Below, in pieces: positions 24,057 to 35,989 of a DNA stretch of 64,000 nt. Below the pieces are notes generated by a model that saw only the letters and a list, made by a program, of their open reading frames with translations, ran no database searches and was not told where the DNA came from. The stretch comes from Cercis canadensis (taxonomy: Eukaryota > Streptophyta > Magnoliopsida > Fabales > Fabaceae). The stretch covers positions 184,900 through 248,899 of the forward strand of contig QAOA01001066.1 of assembly GCA_003255065.1 (NCBI GenBank), read 5' to 3'. Position 1 is the stretch's first letter, and each line of letters opens with the position of its first letter. Both the position numbers and the translations under genes were made by a program.

Positions 24057-25401
24057 GTATTTTCCTGGAGTTGAAATCATTTTGTATCCTACTAGCTAGC
24101 ATAAAATGAAAGTGGATTTTCATGCCAAATTGCCATAAGGACTAAAAAATCACACCACACGAATGCGAATGCAATTGCTCCCCCTGTTGCAAAGTGAATT
24201 TTCAATTTTAATCTGGTATACCCGTGCCGTGAGAGGCCGTTGAGGTCGAAAGATGGCTATGCCTCTGGCCCACAGTAAACTTCCAAGTCTATTATTGAGG
24301 TTTTATAGTTTGTTTCACCAAAACATGCGATTTTAAAATTTTTTCTTAAAGTAAATTTTTAGTAAAATAATTTTCTCCATGAAATGATACGTGGGCTCAT
24401 GTAATTTTTTGGTATAAATTTTTTTAGAACATAATTTTAAATGGTAAGGGAAAATATTTTTCGGAATTAAATATTATATTGGTCAGTAGAATATATTGTG
24501 TTGCTATTGCGCCTTTATAATATGCGCAACAAATTATATATTTTTCACATAAAAACAAAATAAACATTTTCTTTTAATAAGAGAAACAAAACTAGAAGTC
24601 CCTTTCAGCTTGGAAGTGTTCCGTTCATTCCATACCATGCCTCTCCTAGTCCACAAAACAGTTTAATTAGTAATAACATTAACAGTAGATCCGGCTGGTT
24701 TAGGACATTGGCATTTTTAAATTTTAAAATAGTATCTAAAGAAAATGCAAGATAATGAAATATTTGAGTTTATTAGAGTACCTGGAGAATAGGAATTTAA
24801 ACTTGAGACCTTAACTTTATTTAATTATTTAATTGTTGATGAAAAAATTGAGTAAATATTTTTAGATAAAAAAAAAATTTAAAAGAAAATTTTTATTTTC
24901 ACACCCATTATTATTAATGTTACGTCTTATTTATTGAAAACATGGACAAAATTATCCCTCATCTAATAAGGTAATATTTAAATCTAATAAACAGTTATAT
25001 CATTTATTTATATAATCTTACCCTATACCTTAATATTAAATTAAGATAATTTAATCTATATTATATTTAGACATCAAATAAAATATAACATCAACAAAAT
25101 AACCACTCCCTTTTTAGAAATATAAGATTATTATCTAATAATTTCGTACATTTTCAATTTAAACCGAATCAACAACCGATTTCTCCTCTACTCATTGTGC
25201 ATTTAACACAAAATGACATGTCCATAACGGACAGAAACACAAGCAACCACCAAAGAAGGAGCAGGAAAAAACAACAGAAAAAGAAAAAACAGTGCATTTT
25301 CAGACAGATATTACAAATTGCTAGCAAACAAAGATTAAATACATTCAAAAAGCGTCGGTTCATTCTCAAAATACACACAACTTGACATTATACACATTTA
25401 A
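24057..25401. other. Intergenic between convergent AGT2 and TGA genes
   Basis: AT-rich 3' flanks with no convincing gene. Small open frames at 25169-25385 overlap on both strands and are low-complexity. Confidence 0.5.
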
Positions 25402-25701
25402 TTTTACATGACAAACTTCCATATAGACTCGTATTACAGATCCTAAATATTTGATTTTGACAACATAATAATAATATAGACGGAGCATCCAAAATTAATT
25501 TATTTACAAATTTTCTACTCATAAAATGGCCAGTCATATTTACAACATTTCCGAAACGCAAGACTGCTGGAAAAACGAGAGCAGCCTGGACCAAACATGA
25601 TTACATGGTTTTGACGATTTTGGTTGAAGATACTTGTAAGTTGCAGAAGGCACATGGCAATGTTCATGTTCAGATTATAGGTTTGCACTCTTGTTATAAG
25701 A
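25402..25701 (-). other. 3' untranslated region of the TGA factor gene
   Basis: It follows the TAG at 25704-25702. A minus-strand AATAAA (25504-25499) about 200 bases after the stop is a plausible poly(A) signal. Confidence 0.5.
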
Positions 25702-28700
25702 CTAAGCAGGTTCACGAGGACGATTAGCCCAAAGTGAGCTCAAAGCCCTTAGGCGCTGGAAATATTCCCCCAAAGCAAGTAAGTATCGAGCTGCTTGACG
25801 GGTTGTAAGGATTCGAGACATTTGCAGCAAGGTTTCTTGCCGAAGATGGTCAGCCTGTTTTGACATAATACCTGGTTAAATGTTCTAACGGCCAAGCTAA
25901 AACATTTTACAGTGGTAACAAATATAAAAGTTAATGATCCTCAAGGATGCCAATGCCAATGCCATGAACGATATCTTCTGCGTTATAGAATAAAAACATC
26001 TGTGTAAACATCGTTTTTAGATGTCCTCCATGGTCATTCTTCGTAAAAGTAAAACCATAACATGAATACATATAGAACATTGCCAAAAATGGATTCAGTT
26101 CATGATCAAGTTCTATGGTTAAAGATTCTGAAATACACACATAGGAGCAAATCATTCTTTCTTTTACCAGAGGTAAAGACACAAACAAACACATGTTGGG
26201 GATACTTAGCACAAATACATGCAAATTACAACCAGCAGAAATATGATGAACCTTACATACAATGAAAATAATTTTTTTATTAAATAGAAAAGAAAGGGGT
26301 ATTAACAAAGTGGAGTATGTCACCTGATTTACAAAGCTCACCAAAGCTTCCAACTTCTCCATCGCTGTAGCCATCTGTGGAATATAAGGTCCTTCAATTA
26401 GTTGTCCAGCTGCTACCGCTTCAGCAAGTGTTTGCTGGAGTTTGTCCATACCTTGTGAAAGAGCATCTTCTGCCTGCTGACAAGATTGTCCAAGATTTTG
26501 GACATCCACTAGTTGTTGCTCTGTCAAGGGTTCAATCAGAGGGACAAGAACCTGCAGTCAGAATAAATTCGTCAACATGCCCCCCTCTGGATTCTGCTCT
26601 CTAGGACAATCACTAAGAGATACCCATTTTAAGTACAATAAGCATTCTGGTGGATCATTAGATTTTTCCGAATTATAATTTCAACATTCCTAACCCTCAA
26701 TCAATCAATAGAAGGTGCTAATAATAACAAGAACTGAGGAGCTCCTGAACTACAGCAATCGTTAACCCCTAGTACTCACTGCAGGTAGTCCCAATTTAGG
26801 TTCAATCACTGAAATATGATTTGATTGATTGAAGCAATGTCCATACATTCCTACCCCATTATCAAGGCATGTCATATTAAGTGCCTAAATAGTATCATCA
26901 AGAGGAGAAGATACCACAGACTACATGCTAAACCCATGCTATCATGCATGATAAGAAAGCTTTCAATAGTTCAATAAGAAAAAAATGAGAACCTAATCGC
27001 AAAGAGTGTCAACTTAATTTAAATTTAGATCCTACTAATTCAGTAAACAAAATGCTCAATTCACCCATTTATTAAATAGGAAGCATCACCTTTAGAAGCT
27101 CCGAAGGGCGAAACCCTCCAATCCACAAGAAAAACCGTTCAGCTGCTGTTTTCCACAAACCAGACATAACATAGAAAACATCTGCTTTTGCAGCTGTGGA
27201 TTTCATGCGGAAGAGTTCAAAATAGTGGCTCATGATGCCATCTACAAGTATCCTGAGCTCTATGTCACCAATATGAGAACTTAAAGCAGTTCTCATTTCA
27301 ATGATCTGTCTATTTTGCTCTTCTACCCAGTGTCCATACTCCATCTCAAAGGTTGTGATACCTGAAGATTTGTAAGTTTGGGGAGCTTTAGAGTGCAAGA
27401 AGTAGCTGGAAAAAGGTAGGGTATGATACAAGAAGAAAACCAAAGATATCCACGAATCAAGATTATATCAACTGAAATGAACTATGTGAAGCTTACAGCA
27501 CACTTGAAAATTTTCCATACATTTTAGAGTTCATGAAGACTCCTTAAAGTTGTGCCTAAGGCGGCATAAGATATTAATTTTTTAAACGCAATTATGGTAG
27601 AAAAATTTCATATCAACTTATTGTTAATCTATGAGTCCAACTATATAGTCTTTTATAACATCTGAACAATGTAAGCAGACAATCGAAAAAATAGGTAGGA
27701 CTCTATTAACAAAAAAAATTTAAGCATTTTGGTATATGAAAATAGCTAATCTAGTTTTGGCAGCAAGCATTATGTTTGAATAGATCATGGGCTAATAACT
27801 CTGCCAATGAGCGGGTGACAAAAAACATTCAAGAGTAATGACAAATATAATAACAAACCTGAATTTACAGATCCAGCATAACCCAGCTGATTAGAATCTA
27901 GTCCACCACCTACATAAAATCCCTGCAGTTTTGTTGCCGCGAGATTAAAAAGTGAAAAAAGATATTGACCAAGATAAGGTAATGCATCAAAAAAGGGAGG
28001 GGGGGTTCAACTTCTCCGCACCTGTTGTCTTGCACGGTCAAGCTCTTGCTCTAACTGCATCAGCTTCAGACGACTTGTTTCCAACTGCTGCACATAGGCC
28101 TGTAGGAAAATATAAAATACCTCATTGAAGTTACTATAACCAAAAAATTGTTGCGATCATGACATATACTTAAATACATAATCCTTCAAACCTTTTTCCG
28201 CAGCCGGCTCTTACGAGCAGCCTCCCGATTCTGTGCAAGACGTCTTTGTATCTGCATGTTTTATCATGTAAAGTTCATAATTCTTTCACCATATAAGCAT
28301 TAAACAGAAATATCAAAAGTGTAAAACATCCCAGACATGCAATTATGGAAGCACAAGATTTTGTTGTTTGAATTACAGGTTCCATACAGAGCCCCAAACT
28401 ATGTTTTGATGGCTGGTCCAACATGCCTTCTAGTTTCCATTGTCACCCCAAGTTTGTAGATAAAGCTCAAGATGAAGTCAAAAGAAAAGAAGAAACGCTG
28501 TGCCCTCCCTAAGCCAAAAATATCTCTAGAGATTCTGCCCTTAGTGTGAATGGTATCAATTCACCCATCACATTAACAACTACATACTACGGAATAAGCT
28601 TTGAAACTTCAAAATGACAGTATATCCACTGCTAGTACAAGTTACTAAACAAATTTCCCAATCAGATAAAATTCTTGAGAATACAAGAAACAAAAATATC

Positions 28701-29265
28701 CACATTTGCATTCAAAGACAATTAGAACTGAACATTACACTTGCAAAAAATATTCAAGGGCTTTGACAAAGATATTAGTTCAAAATAGCAGAGTATTCCC
28801 AAAACTGTCAAGTGTCAACTAGCATCCTGCTGGGCACTAAAATAGCCCCTCTTTCTTTTCTGTTGGTGGTTTTGAACTTCTGATGGGGGAGAGGGCGGAG
28901 GGGCAATGTGTTTACATAGCACGCTCTTACCTTATCAACAGGTCTATTAGCTTCTTGGTCATACTTCTTAGATGTTCCCAATGTTCCATGAGAAGCATCC
29001 TCTGACTAGGTATTAAACAACATAAATGAATTTGCTTAGTAGGCAGAATAGGCATTCTTGTATGCAATAAAGCAAAAGCATAAATTTTATAGAGTTCCAC
29101 CTGACTATCTAACTTCATGTCTTCCTCATCAATTAAGGGCAGAGATGGACTTAAGCTACCATTAGTTTTGAAGTTTTCTCTTTCTCCCCACATATTAATC
29201 TGGTGGATAGGATCATATACACTCATCCTTCTAGAGGAAACAAACTGCGTGGATGGAGAATTCAT
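25702..29265 (-). CDS. TGA1: TGA-type bZIP transcription factor, clade I (TGA1/TGA4-like)
   Basis: Coding exons in order: 29265-29101, 29005-28931, 28251-28192, 28099-28022, 27922-27859, 27361-27090, 26551-26324 and 25854-25702, totalling 364 residues with all phases consistent. The N-terminus MNSPSTQFVSSRRM and HQINMWGE are clade I traits. The basic region is RRLAQNREAARKSRLRKK (83-100), followed by a short leucine zipper. A DOG1-type domain fills the C-terminal half (FEMEYGHWVEEQNRQ, then HYFELFRMK, FFLWIGGFRPSELLK and RQAARYLLALGEYFQRL). Such factors bind TGACG elements and work with NPR1 in salicylate and redox defence responses. Of the four TGA1 cysteines known from redox studies (172, 260, 266, 287), only the third is kept (Cys262); the others are Ile168, Gln256 and Ala283. 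The ATG at 29265 starts the conserved N-terminus. Confidence 0.95.
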
Positions 29266-30960
29266 TCTCTTTGGACTGATCAATGCAGCAATTCAATCAG
29301 CATTTGAAATACGTACAGATATAACGAACTGCTGTTAAGCATAAAGAAAATTGATTAAAGTTTGATCAATTATAAAAGCCAGATCACCTGTCAAATATAA
29401 AGATTGTAAGCACAGTACATTCACTTAAGAGAATCAACATGGCCATTTATATTTAAGGACTGACATTGCTGCACTGTAAAGAAATTGTTGAAGCTAAAGA
29501 AACTCTTCTGCTGTCATCATGTTATAAGAATGCAATAATAGAAATGTTCTGGTATTATTCTGTGCTATTTATACGATGGACACAGATAACAAATAACATT
29601 TATCACAAGGGAAAACAGGTTCAATGTGATTGGTAAGACCAAAAGAAACCTCCCAGTATATGATAAAACCAATCCAGAATTAGAAGTTACATGGCTAAAT
29701 AAGGTCGCATAGAGATAGAGGATGGGTGCATTTTAACTTTTAAGAAATGTTACTTATTTAAACAAGAAAATCCTAGCTCTTCTGAGATATAGCTGAATTC
29801 CGAACTATTCTATGTTACATAGGGGAAAATCACAGAGAAAAGAAAATGGTGTGCGAGAATTGCTGTCATGCATATGCTCAACAAGACCAGCTTAACCAAA
29901 ATGGTGCCTAGCACTGAAGATGGTGGGTAAATGGCTAACATCTAAGAGCTGCAATTGAGAAAAGATGACAAATTTGGGGTAAGAGCTAATAAAATAGTAC
30001 AACTTAGTCTTTGTAGATAATCCTGCATCAGATAAGGAGGAAGAAATTAAAGGAGAGTCAAAAATATGAAGTTCCTGGATTGTAGAACCCAGAGTCTGAT
30101 TAATTTAAGTGCTACCATTCTTTCAACTCTAGTTGTATCAGAAAAAGTACAGTGAGAAAGACGGGAGAAAATTTAAATGAAGGCAAGGAACATTAGTTGA
30201 TTTATTTGCTAGTAATTAACCATAAAAAGTTAGACACTTCCATTTCAAGAAAAACCCAGCTACTACAAATATACAGGGTAACTTTGAAACATACGAAAAC
30301 AAAAAAAAACAAAAAAATAGCATAAATAGGATACTTGTTCCTTTGACTAATCCATGCTTTAGTTTCTTGTTTCAGCTCAGCCATGTTCCAACTTCCAAAT
30401 ATCATAAATAACCGATTGTAAAAGACCATTTTCCAGGCTCTTAACGCCATTTTCGGTATAGGAAAGCAAAACTAATCCAATATATACTTTTTAAAGAGGC
30501 AAAATAAAAATTGCAACAAGTAAAAGAAGAAAGTACCAGTAGTCTCATTAGAACAGAAGGAGCAGATGAACGTAAATAGAAAGCGCATAAGAAATTAGTT
30601 GAAAACAAAGCATGTATTTGACAGTATTTCATTGGCAATTACATTTGATTTTGAATTTATATCCAGTTCCTTCCTCGTTTACCTGGGCAGCTAAAGAGAA
30701 TTGAATTCTTTAAAAATAGTAAAAATTCAAAAAAAAAAATTCAAAAAAAATAATAATAACAGAAAAGAAAAGAAAAGAAAACGGAATAAAAGCCGAACCT
30801 TTGAAAGCTACTTTCAGAACCTTTTCCCGCTCAAATCCTGCCACCTTGTGACCACCAAAACGAGAAGCAAATTCCCTGAGACCCAAGAGAAACCCTATCT
30901 CTTACAAAAACCCTAAGCTCCCATCATTTCGGTAGAAGAATCGAATGAGGAACACGACAG
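29266..30960 (-). promoter_or_regulatory. Probable 5' leader with a long intron of the TGA factor gene
   Basis: Just upstream of the ATG on the minus strand, CATTGATCAG|TCCAAAGAGA looks like an acceptor. A distal leader exon, GA- and CT-rich with AAACCCTA motifs, is suggested around 30680-30960 with a CAG|GTAAAC donor near 30682. The intron contains an AAAAG microsatellite near 30760-30785. Inferred from splice signals only. Confidence 0.4.
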
Positions 30961-32444
30961 CTTAAAAGAAGAGACCCATAAAACTTTTAATATAACAACA
31001 ATCTTGTTGTGATAATAATAATAATTATTATTATAATATTAAGATCGCTATTTTTATTTATTAATTTTAATAATTATATAATTTTTTGGAGACTTGTTAT
31101 TATGAAGTGATTGTATTTTTTCTGCGTGTCATTGCGTGCTACAGAGAGTCAAAGATTTCACAATAAGCTAAGGGTCATCGTCATATTTCCACTAGCGCTA
31201 ATATGCGCACCAGGTAGATCGGGTGTGTAGTTCGCACCCCATCCCCACCCCGTCTTCAGTGTTTCGATGACGTCATTTACCGATTACTTCACCAGCCGGA
31301 CTCGGAGCCGGAGGAGATGAAAATTGGAATTGGAAGGAGGACCCAGAATGGGGTTTATCTATTTCATACTGCGCACGACTTGATCCATACGCGCCAGGAT
31401 AGCACTTGCCACTCGAAATAGCCGCGTATCGGATGGATTTAACTGCGTGAACGTCACACTCTACACTGCATGTGGAACTTACTTTTTATTTTTTGCCGGG
31501 GTGGCGCGACCGCGACGTAAACGACCCCAACGGTTATTTGGATTTTAACTGGGGAGTGTTCGGATCAAAACCGAAACCGACCTGCTCCAAAGTCCAAATT
31601 AATCACGTTTTGATGATTAATTCACACCTAATAACTTAATTTAAATTGTTTTAAATGCTCTTCTTTGCCCATTCTCAGGCCATTGATGGAGATGATGCCA
31701 AATTTTAAATAATAATAGCACCATTGCCAAAGCAAAGGGATAGTTAATCAGAAGACGACAACACTTAAAAGTTCAAATATTTTATTATTAAACTACACCT
31801 GAAAAATATATTTTCTGAATTTAAATGGAGCTTTGACAATAACATTATCAAATGACATCCATAGTAGGTGCACTCTTACTAAGACAATAATAGATTTTTT
31901 TAGATATTTTTAATATTTATATGATATATTATATCACAGGAGAATAATTAATATTTGAATGATATGTGTATAATTTATCTATTTTTAATTATGTTTATTT
32001 AAGAAAATAAGATAAATTATGTTTTATATATAATAAAATATAAAAATTACGTATATTTATCATATTAATATAGTATAACATATTTATATAATATTATAAA
32101 ATCTCTATTTTTTATTACATATAAGACAATGTCTAGGGTCTAGCCAATTTATGTGCACTTTGACAAGCTATGGCACATTTGGATGAGCGTTTCCACATTT
32201 TGCAATGACCCAAAAAGTTACAAACTTATAATGAGAAACTCTTCCATTAAAATAAGGTTGTATTTAGATGAGATATTTTTAAAATTCACAAGAATTTAAA
32301 ACACGTATAATCGAAATGCAATATTTTAAATATTTGAATTTATAAAATATTTTATTTGTATCCTTTTTATTATAAAAAGAAAAATTTAACTATAAAAAAA
32401 GAAATACTTTGAGTGAACTCATTGCCATGATTAAAAAATGATTT
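30961..32444. other. Intergenic upstream of the TGA gene, with a MITE-like repeat
   Basis: Bases 31130-31540 are relatively GC-rich and promoter-like. Bases 31890-32115 form a copy of an AT-rich dispersed repeat also seen at 39585-39790, 45149-45301 and 63490-63710 (TTTTTTTAGATAT ... TTAATAT.TG.ATGA ... ATTTATC). No gene is seen. Confidence 0.5.
31268..31275. promoter_or_regulatory. Palindromic TGACGTCA element upstream of the TGA gene
   Basis: TGACGTCA contains the TGA-factor core TGACG on both strands. It lies roughly 300 bases upstream of the probable transcription start of the TGA gene. A second TGACG core on the minus strand lies at 31456-31452 (GTGACGTT). Possible autoregulation is inference. 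Confidence 0.45.
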
Positions 32445-33886
32445 TATTTAGAAGTCCAAACTTTTCCTTTCAGATTTTTTAATTTTTTTATTCTCTTAAA
32501 CTCGAGGTGGGGAGGAATCTTGGAATGAACATTCAACAATTCCTTAATTGGTACCAGGTATTTGTCAAAGCACTTATCTTCAACAACTTTTTATAATAGT
32601 AAATTAATTATGTTTCAATTATGGAATATTAGGTTAAGGAATTCTAATAATGAAGATTTCAAAATGAAAAATACCTATGTAATAGTTAATAAAATTTATA
32701 AGAACCTATGCAATATCAACAAATCCTAAAAGTATCTCTTTTTTCTCTTTTTTGTTGGACTAGAAGTATCTCTTTTTCGTCAATAAATTCGGTGCATCCT
32801 CCACCATATATACCAAAAGCATTATACACAATATATTAGAGCATCTAACAAGGACACATTAAAAAGGTTGTTATAAATTACTATATAAAATTAAAAGAAA
32901 GTCATCTCTTTTTTTTATGTTGTTTTTTCTATTTCTCTTCTCTCTCTTCACAGTGTGATTTTTCTTTTTAAAATTAGTAAAGGTTTAACAAAAGGTTCAA
33001 CAAGTTACGTTATTGCCAAGTCAATTTTGTGTTCGCAGTAGAGAATCAGAGATATCCCAAAAACAACAAAAAGTTGGTCCACGATAGTAAATATGAAATC
33101 AATTGTATTTTTTAACTCTTTGAATAATGGTAGTGTTACATCATTTATCTTTATAATCATACTAGTATAATTACACATATATTTATATCAGAGTTAAATC
33201 TAGAATAGATTAACTAGGGTTAATTAAATAAGAATCAAATAAAGATGTATGGGTTTTGTGTATAAAATTTGAGAGGAATTGATATGCAAGTAGCCTCAAT
33301 TGAAATTTTTTGTTCTCTTTTTTGTGATGTTTTTTCATACAAACTCATTAATTCAAAAACTTTTCTATTTTTTGAATCGAGAGTTGCAGCCAAAGTAGCA
33401 AAAATAAAAAATAAAAAACTTTCATACTTAAATATATAAATGAATCATCTTAACCTTAAAAAAAAATGTTTAAGTGAAATTATAGCTTAGATGAAATTGT
33501 TAGTGTAGATTGTAATATTTTATACTACTATAAAAAAAAAAAAAAAAACTCTCTACTTGGTTTTTTTCTATTAGTGTTTTAAAAAATGAGGTTTATTAAC
33601 ATGTCCCACATTTTCCTACTTCTGAAGCATTTATGATTTCTTATTTTTCTTATTAGTATTTCTAGAAAATTACATAAAATGCTACTAGTGAGAGGTCATT
33701 TTTTGCTATGAATATTATAAAAAATAGGCTCAGAAATAAGATGAAAGATCCGTCACTGGTTGCCCGAGTTACTTGCAACTAGTTTTAATAATTAAAAAGC
33801 GTCCCAACTTACCCAATGCCACACTACATGCACTCAACCTAGCTCCCCATGGATAACGTTAATTGTTAAGACTTAAGAATGAGTTG
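32445..33886. repeat. Segmental duplication, copy A
   Basis: It shares collinear blocks with 34942-35989: GAACATTCAACAATTCCTTAA, GTATTTGTCAAAGCACTTAT, CATCCTCCACC.TATATACC and, at the far end, TAACGTTAATTGTTA.GACTTAAG. Copy A keeps uninterrupted sequence where copy B has a SINE (site 32540-32548) and a solo LTR (site 32698-32702). Copy A has about 770 extra bases (about 32880-33760) absent from copy B. Non-coding. Confidence 0.85.
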
Positions 33887-34941
33887 AGCTTAAACTTGAG
33901 AACTTCACCGTTTTTGTGTGTGTTTAGTGAAATGATGAATATGAAGGAAGAGTTGTTTGCGTCGGTGGTGGTGCAAGTGGTCAATGACGGCGGTACTGGT
34001 GGGTAGCAACGTTGGCAATGGCCGTGGTTGGAGGAGTGTTAGAATGATGAATAAGAGGGAGAGGTATTGAGGGTAAGGGATCAAGGGAGAAGAAGAGAGG
34101 GACTCATAAAGTGAATTTGAAACTTATTCTATTTAGGGTAAATTTGAAATACACTATATTTAAATTTTAAAATCACTAAAAAAATATATTAAAATTTTGA
34201 AAATACTTTAAAAAATTACACAAACAAAATAATTTAAAATCATCATTCCAAATATACTCAAAAAATACATTATACTCTACAAATACCTTATCCAAACATA
34301 CTCTAAATATATGCCAAGTTGTAAAACAGGTTTGAAAACATATCCATTCGTTCACATGAGATTGACAAATCTCCTAATTTCTTGGTAAGCCTAAGTTTAT
34401 GCCATAATAATTGTTTACACCCCTACTAAGTATTATTTATTTTATTTTATTTTATTTTCTATATGTGAGCAAAGATAATATCGTTTCTGTTATGTGTTCT
34501 TTTACATTTTGAGAATAATAACTTCGTTGTCGTTCTACCAAAAAATGATAAAACCTGTAGATGATTTAATTTTACATAGAAGCTAGTGTAGCAGTATAAA
34601 AAGAGCACAGAAAGTAATTTTTTTTACATATTTCACAGAATATATAATTTGTGTGCTATATCACGTAGATTTATTCACGTGTCTTTGTAAATTGTCAACA
34701 AATATGAGAAGTATAAGTATTGTTAACGTTATATTTATTTTTAAAATCCGATCTTTGATAAATTATTTTGAAAGAATAATGCTATTTACAATTTTGTATG
34801 AGAAGATTTCACCCAAATAATTTAACGAAGGCAATTCACATGTACCTCTTTACGAATCATATAAGGTCTCACCTTTTAACCATGATTCCAACTTTGGAGT
34901 ATCAAATAACACGATCCAATAAGTTATTTTGATTGAGAAAT
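33887..34941. other. Spacer between the duplication copies
   Basis: GGT-rich at 33955-34040, then AT-rich. I see no gene. Confidence 0.5.
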
Positions 34942-35032
34942 TTGAGATGTCCAAACTTTTTCTTTTAGATTTTTTTTTTTTGGACTCCAAGTGAGGAGGA
35001 GTCTTGTAATGAACATTCAACAATTCCTTAAT

Positions 35033-35247
35033 CAACAAGCTATTCGTTCAACTGTAGTAAATTAAATATTGGACATATGTACCATTAGCTATGATCAATG
35101 GTTCGAGATTTAATGAGAACATTATTGAGTAAGAGAAAATCGTAATTGTTCTAACTCTCAAACGAGATTAGTCTCATGCCCAATTAGATAAAATAAGGAT
35201 ACTTATGGTATTAACAAAAACAAAAAACAAAAAAAAAAAAAAAACAG
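35033..35247 (+). mobile_element. tRNA-derived SINE
   Basis: A 215-base insertion relative to copy A, ending in an A-rich tail (about 35216-35246). An exact 9-bp target duplication, TTCCTTAAT, lies at 35024-35032 and 35248-35256. A pol III B-box-like GGTTCGA at 35100-35106 sits about 67 bases from the 5' end, as in tRNA-type SINEs. The A box is not clear. Confidence 0.8.
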
Positions 35248-35410
35248 TTCCTTAATTGGTATGGGGTATTTGTCAAAGCACTTATCTTCAACAACTTGTT
35301 ATAATCGTAAATTAATTCTGTTTCAATTATGGAATGTTAGGTTTAGGAATTCTAATAATGAAGATTTCAAAATGCAAAATACATATGTAATAGTTAATAA
35401 AATTTATAAG

Positions 35411-35596
35411 TGTCAAGAAATGATGGGCCCAATTATACTATGTGCTGAAATTTCAATTTAATTGAGAAAGTGAGAGCTAAAAGATTTGGTCTCCTGACCG
35501 TTTGGTCAAAAATGTTTTGATACCATGTTAAAAACCGATTCAACTTAAAAGCTCAAACTATTAAATGAGGATCTATGAATAGTTTTATATCTAACA
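35411..35596. mobile_element. Small solo LTR (TRIM-like), fossil
   Basis: A 186-base insertion that starts TGTCAAG and ends TCTAACA, giving TG...CA ends. An exact 5-bp target duplication, ATAAG, lies at 35406-35410 and 35597-35601. The matching site in copy A (32698-32702) is empty. It has no internal region, so it is a solo LTR of a short LTR retrotransposon, inserted after the segmental duplication and therefore comparatively young. Confidence 0.8.
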
Positions 35597-35989
35597 ATAA
35601 GAACCTATGCAATATCAACAAATCCTAAAAGTATCTATTTTTTTATTGGACTAAAAACATATCTTTTTCCTCAATAAATTCGGAGCATCCTCCACCGTAT
35701 ATACCAAAAGCATTATAGCCAATATATTAGAGCATCTAACAAGAAAATATTAAAAAGGTTATAAATTTATTAATATACTTAAAAAGATTATTTAAAATTA
35801 TCTAAGTTATTGTACTTTTGCTCTAATTTTTGCTTTTTTCTTTGTTTATATTCTCTTTTTGTTTAATTAATTGTCTTTGCAAATTTATAACTAGTTTTAA
35901 TAATTAAAAAGCATCCCAGCTTTACCCAATGCCACGCTACGTGCACTCAACTTAGCTCCCCGTGGATAACGTTAATTGTTACGACTTAA

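Larger units (their letters stand above)
34942..35989. repeat. Segmental duplication, copy B
   Basis: A direct-orientation partner of 32445-33886. It contains two insertions missing from copy A: a SINE-like element at 35033-35247 and a solo LTR at 35411-35596. Confidence 0.85.

Noticed and set aside
25169-25385. Overlapping small open frames on both strands
   Set aside because: Low-complexity Phe/Leu and Lys/Gln-rich shadows in an intergenic region.
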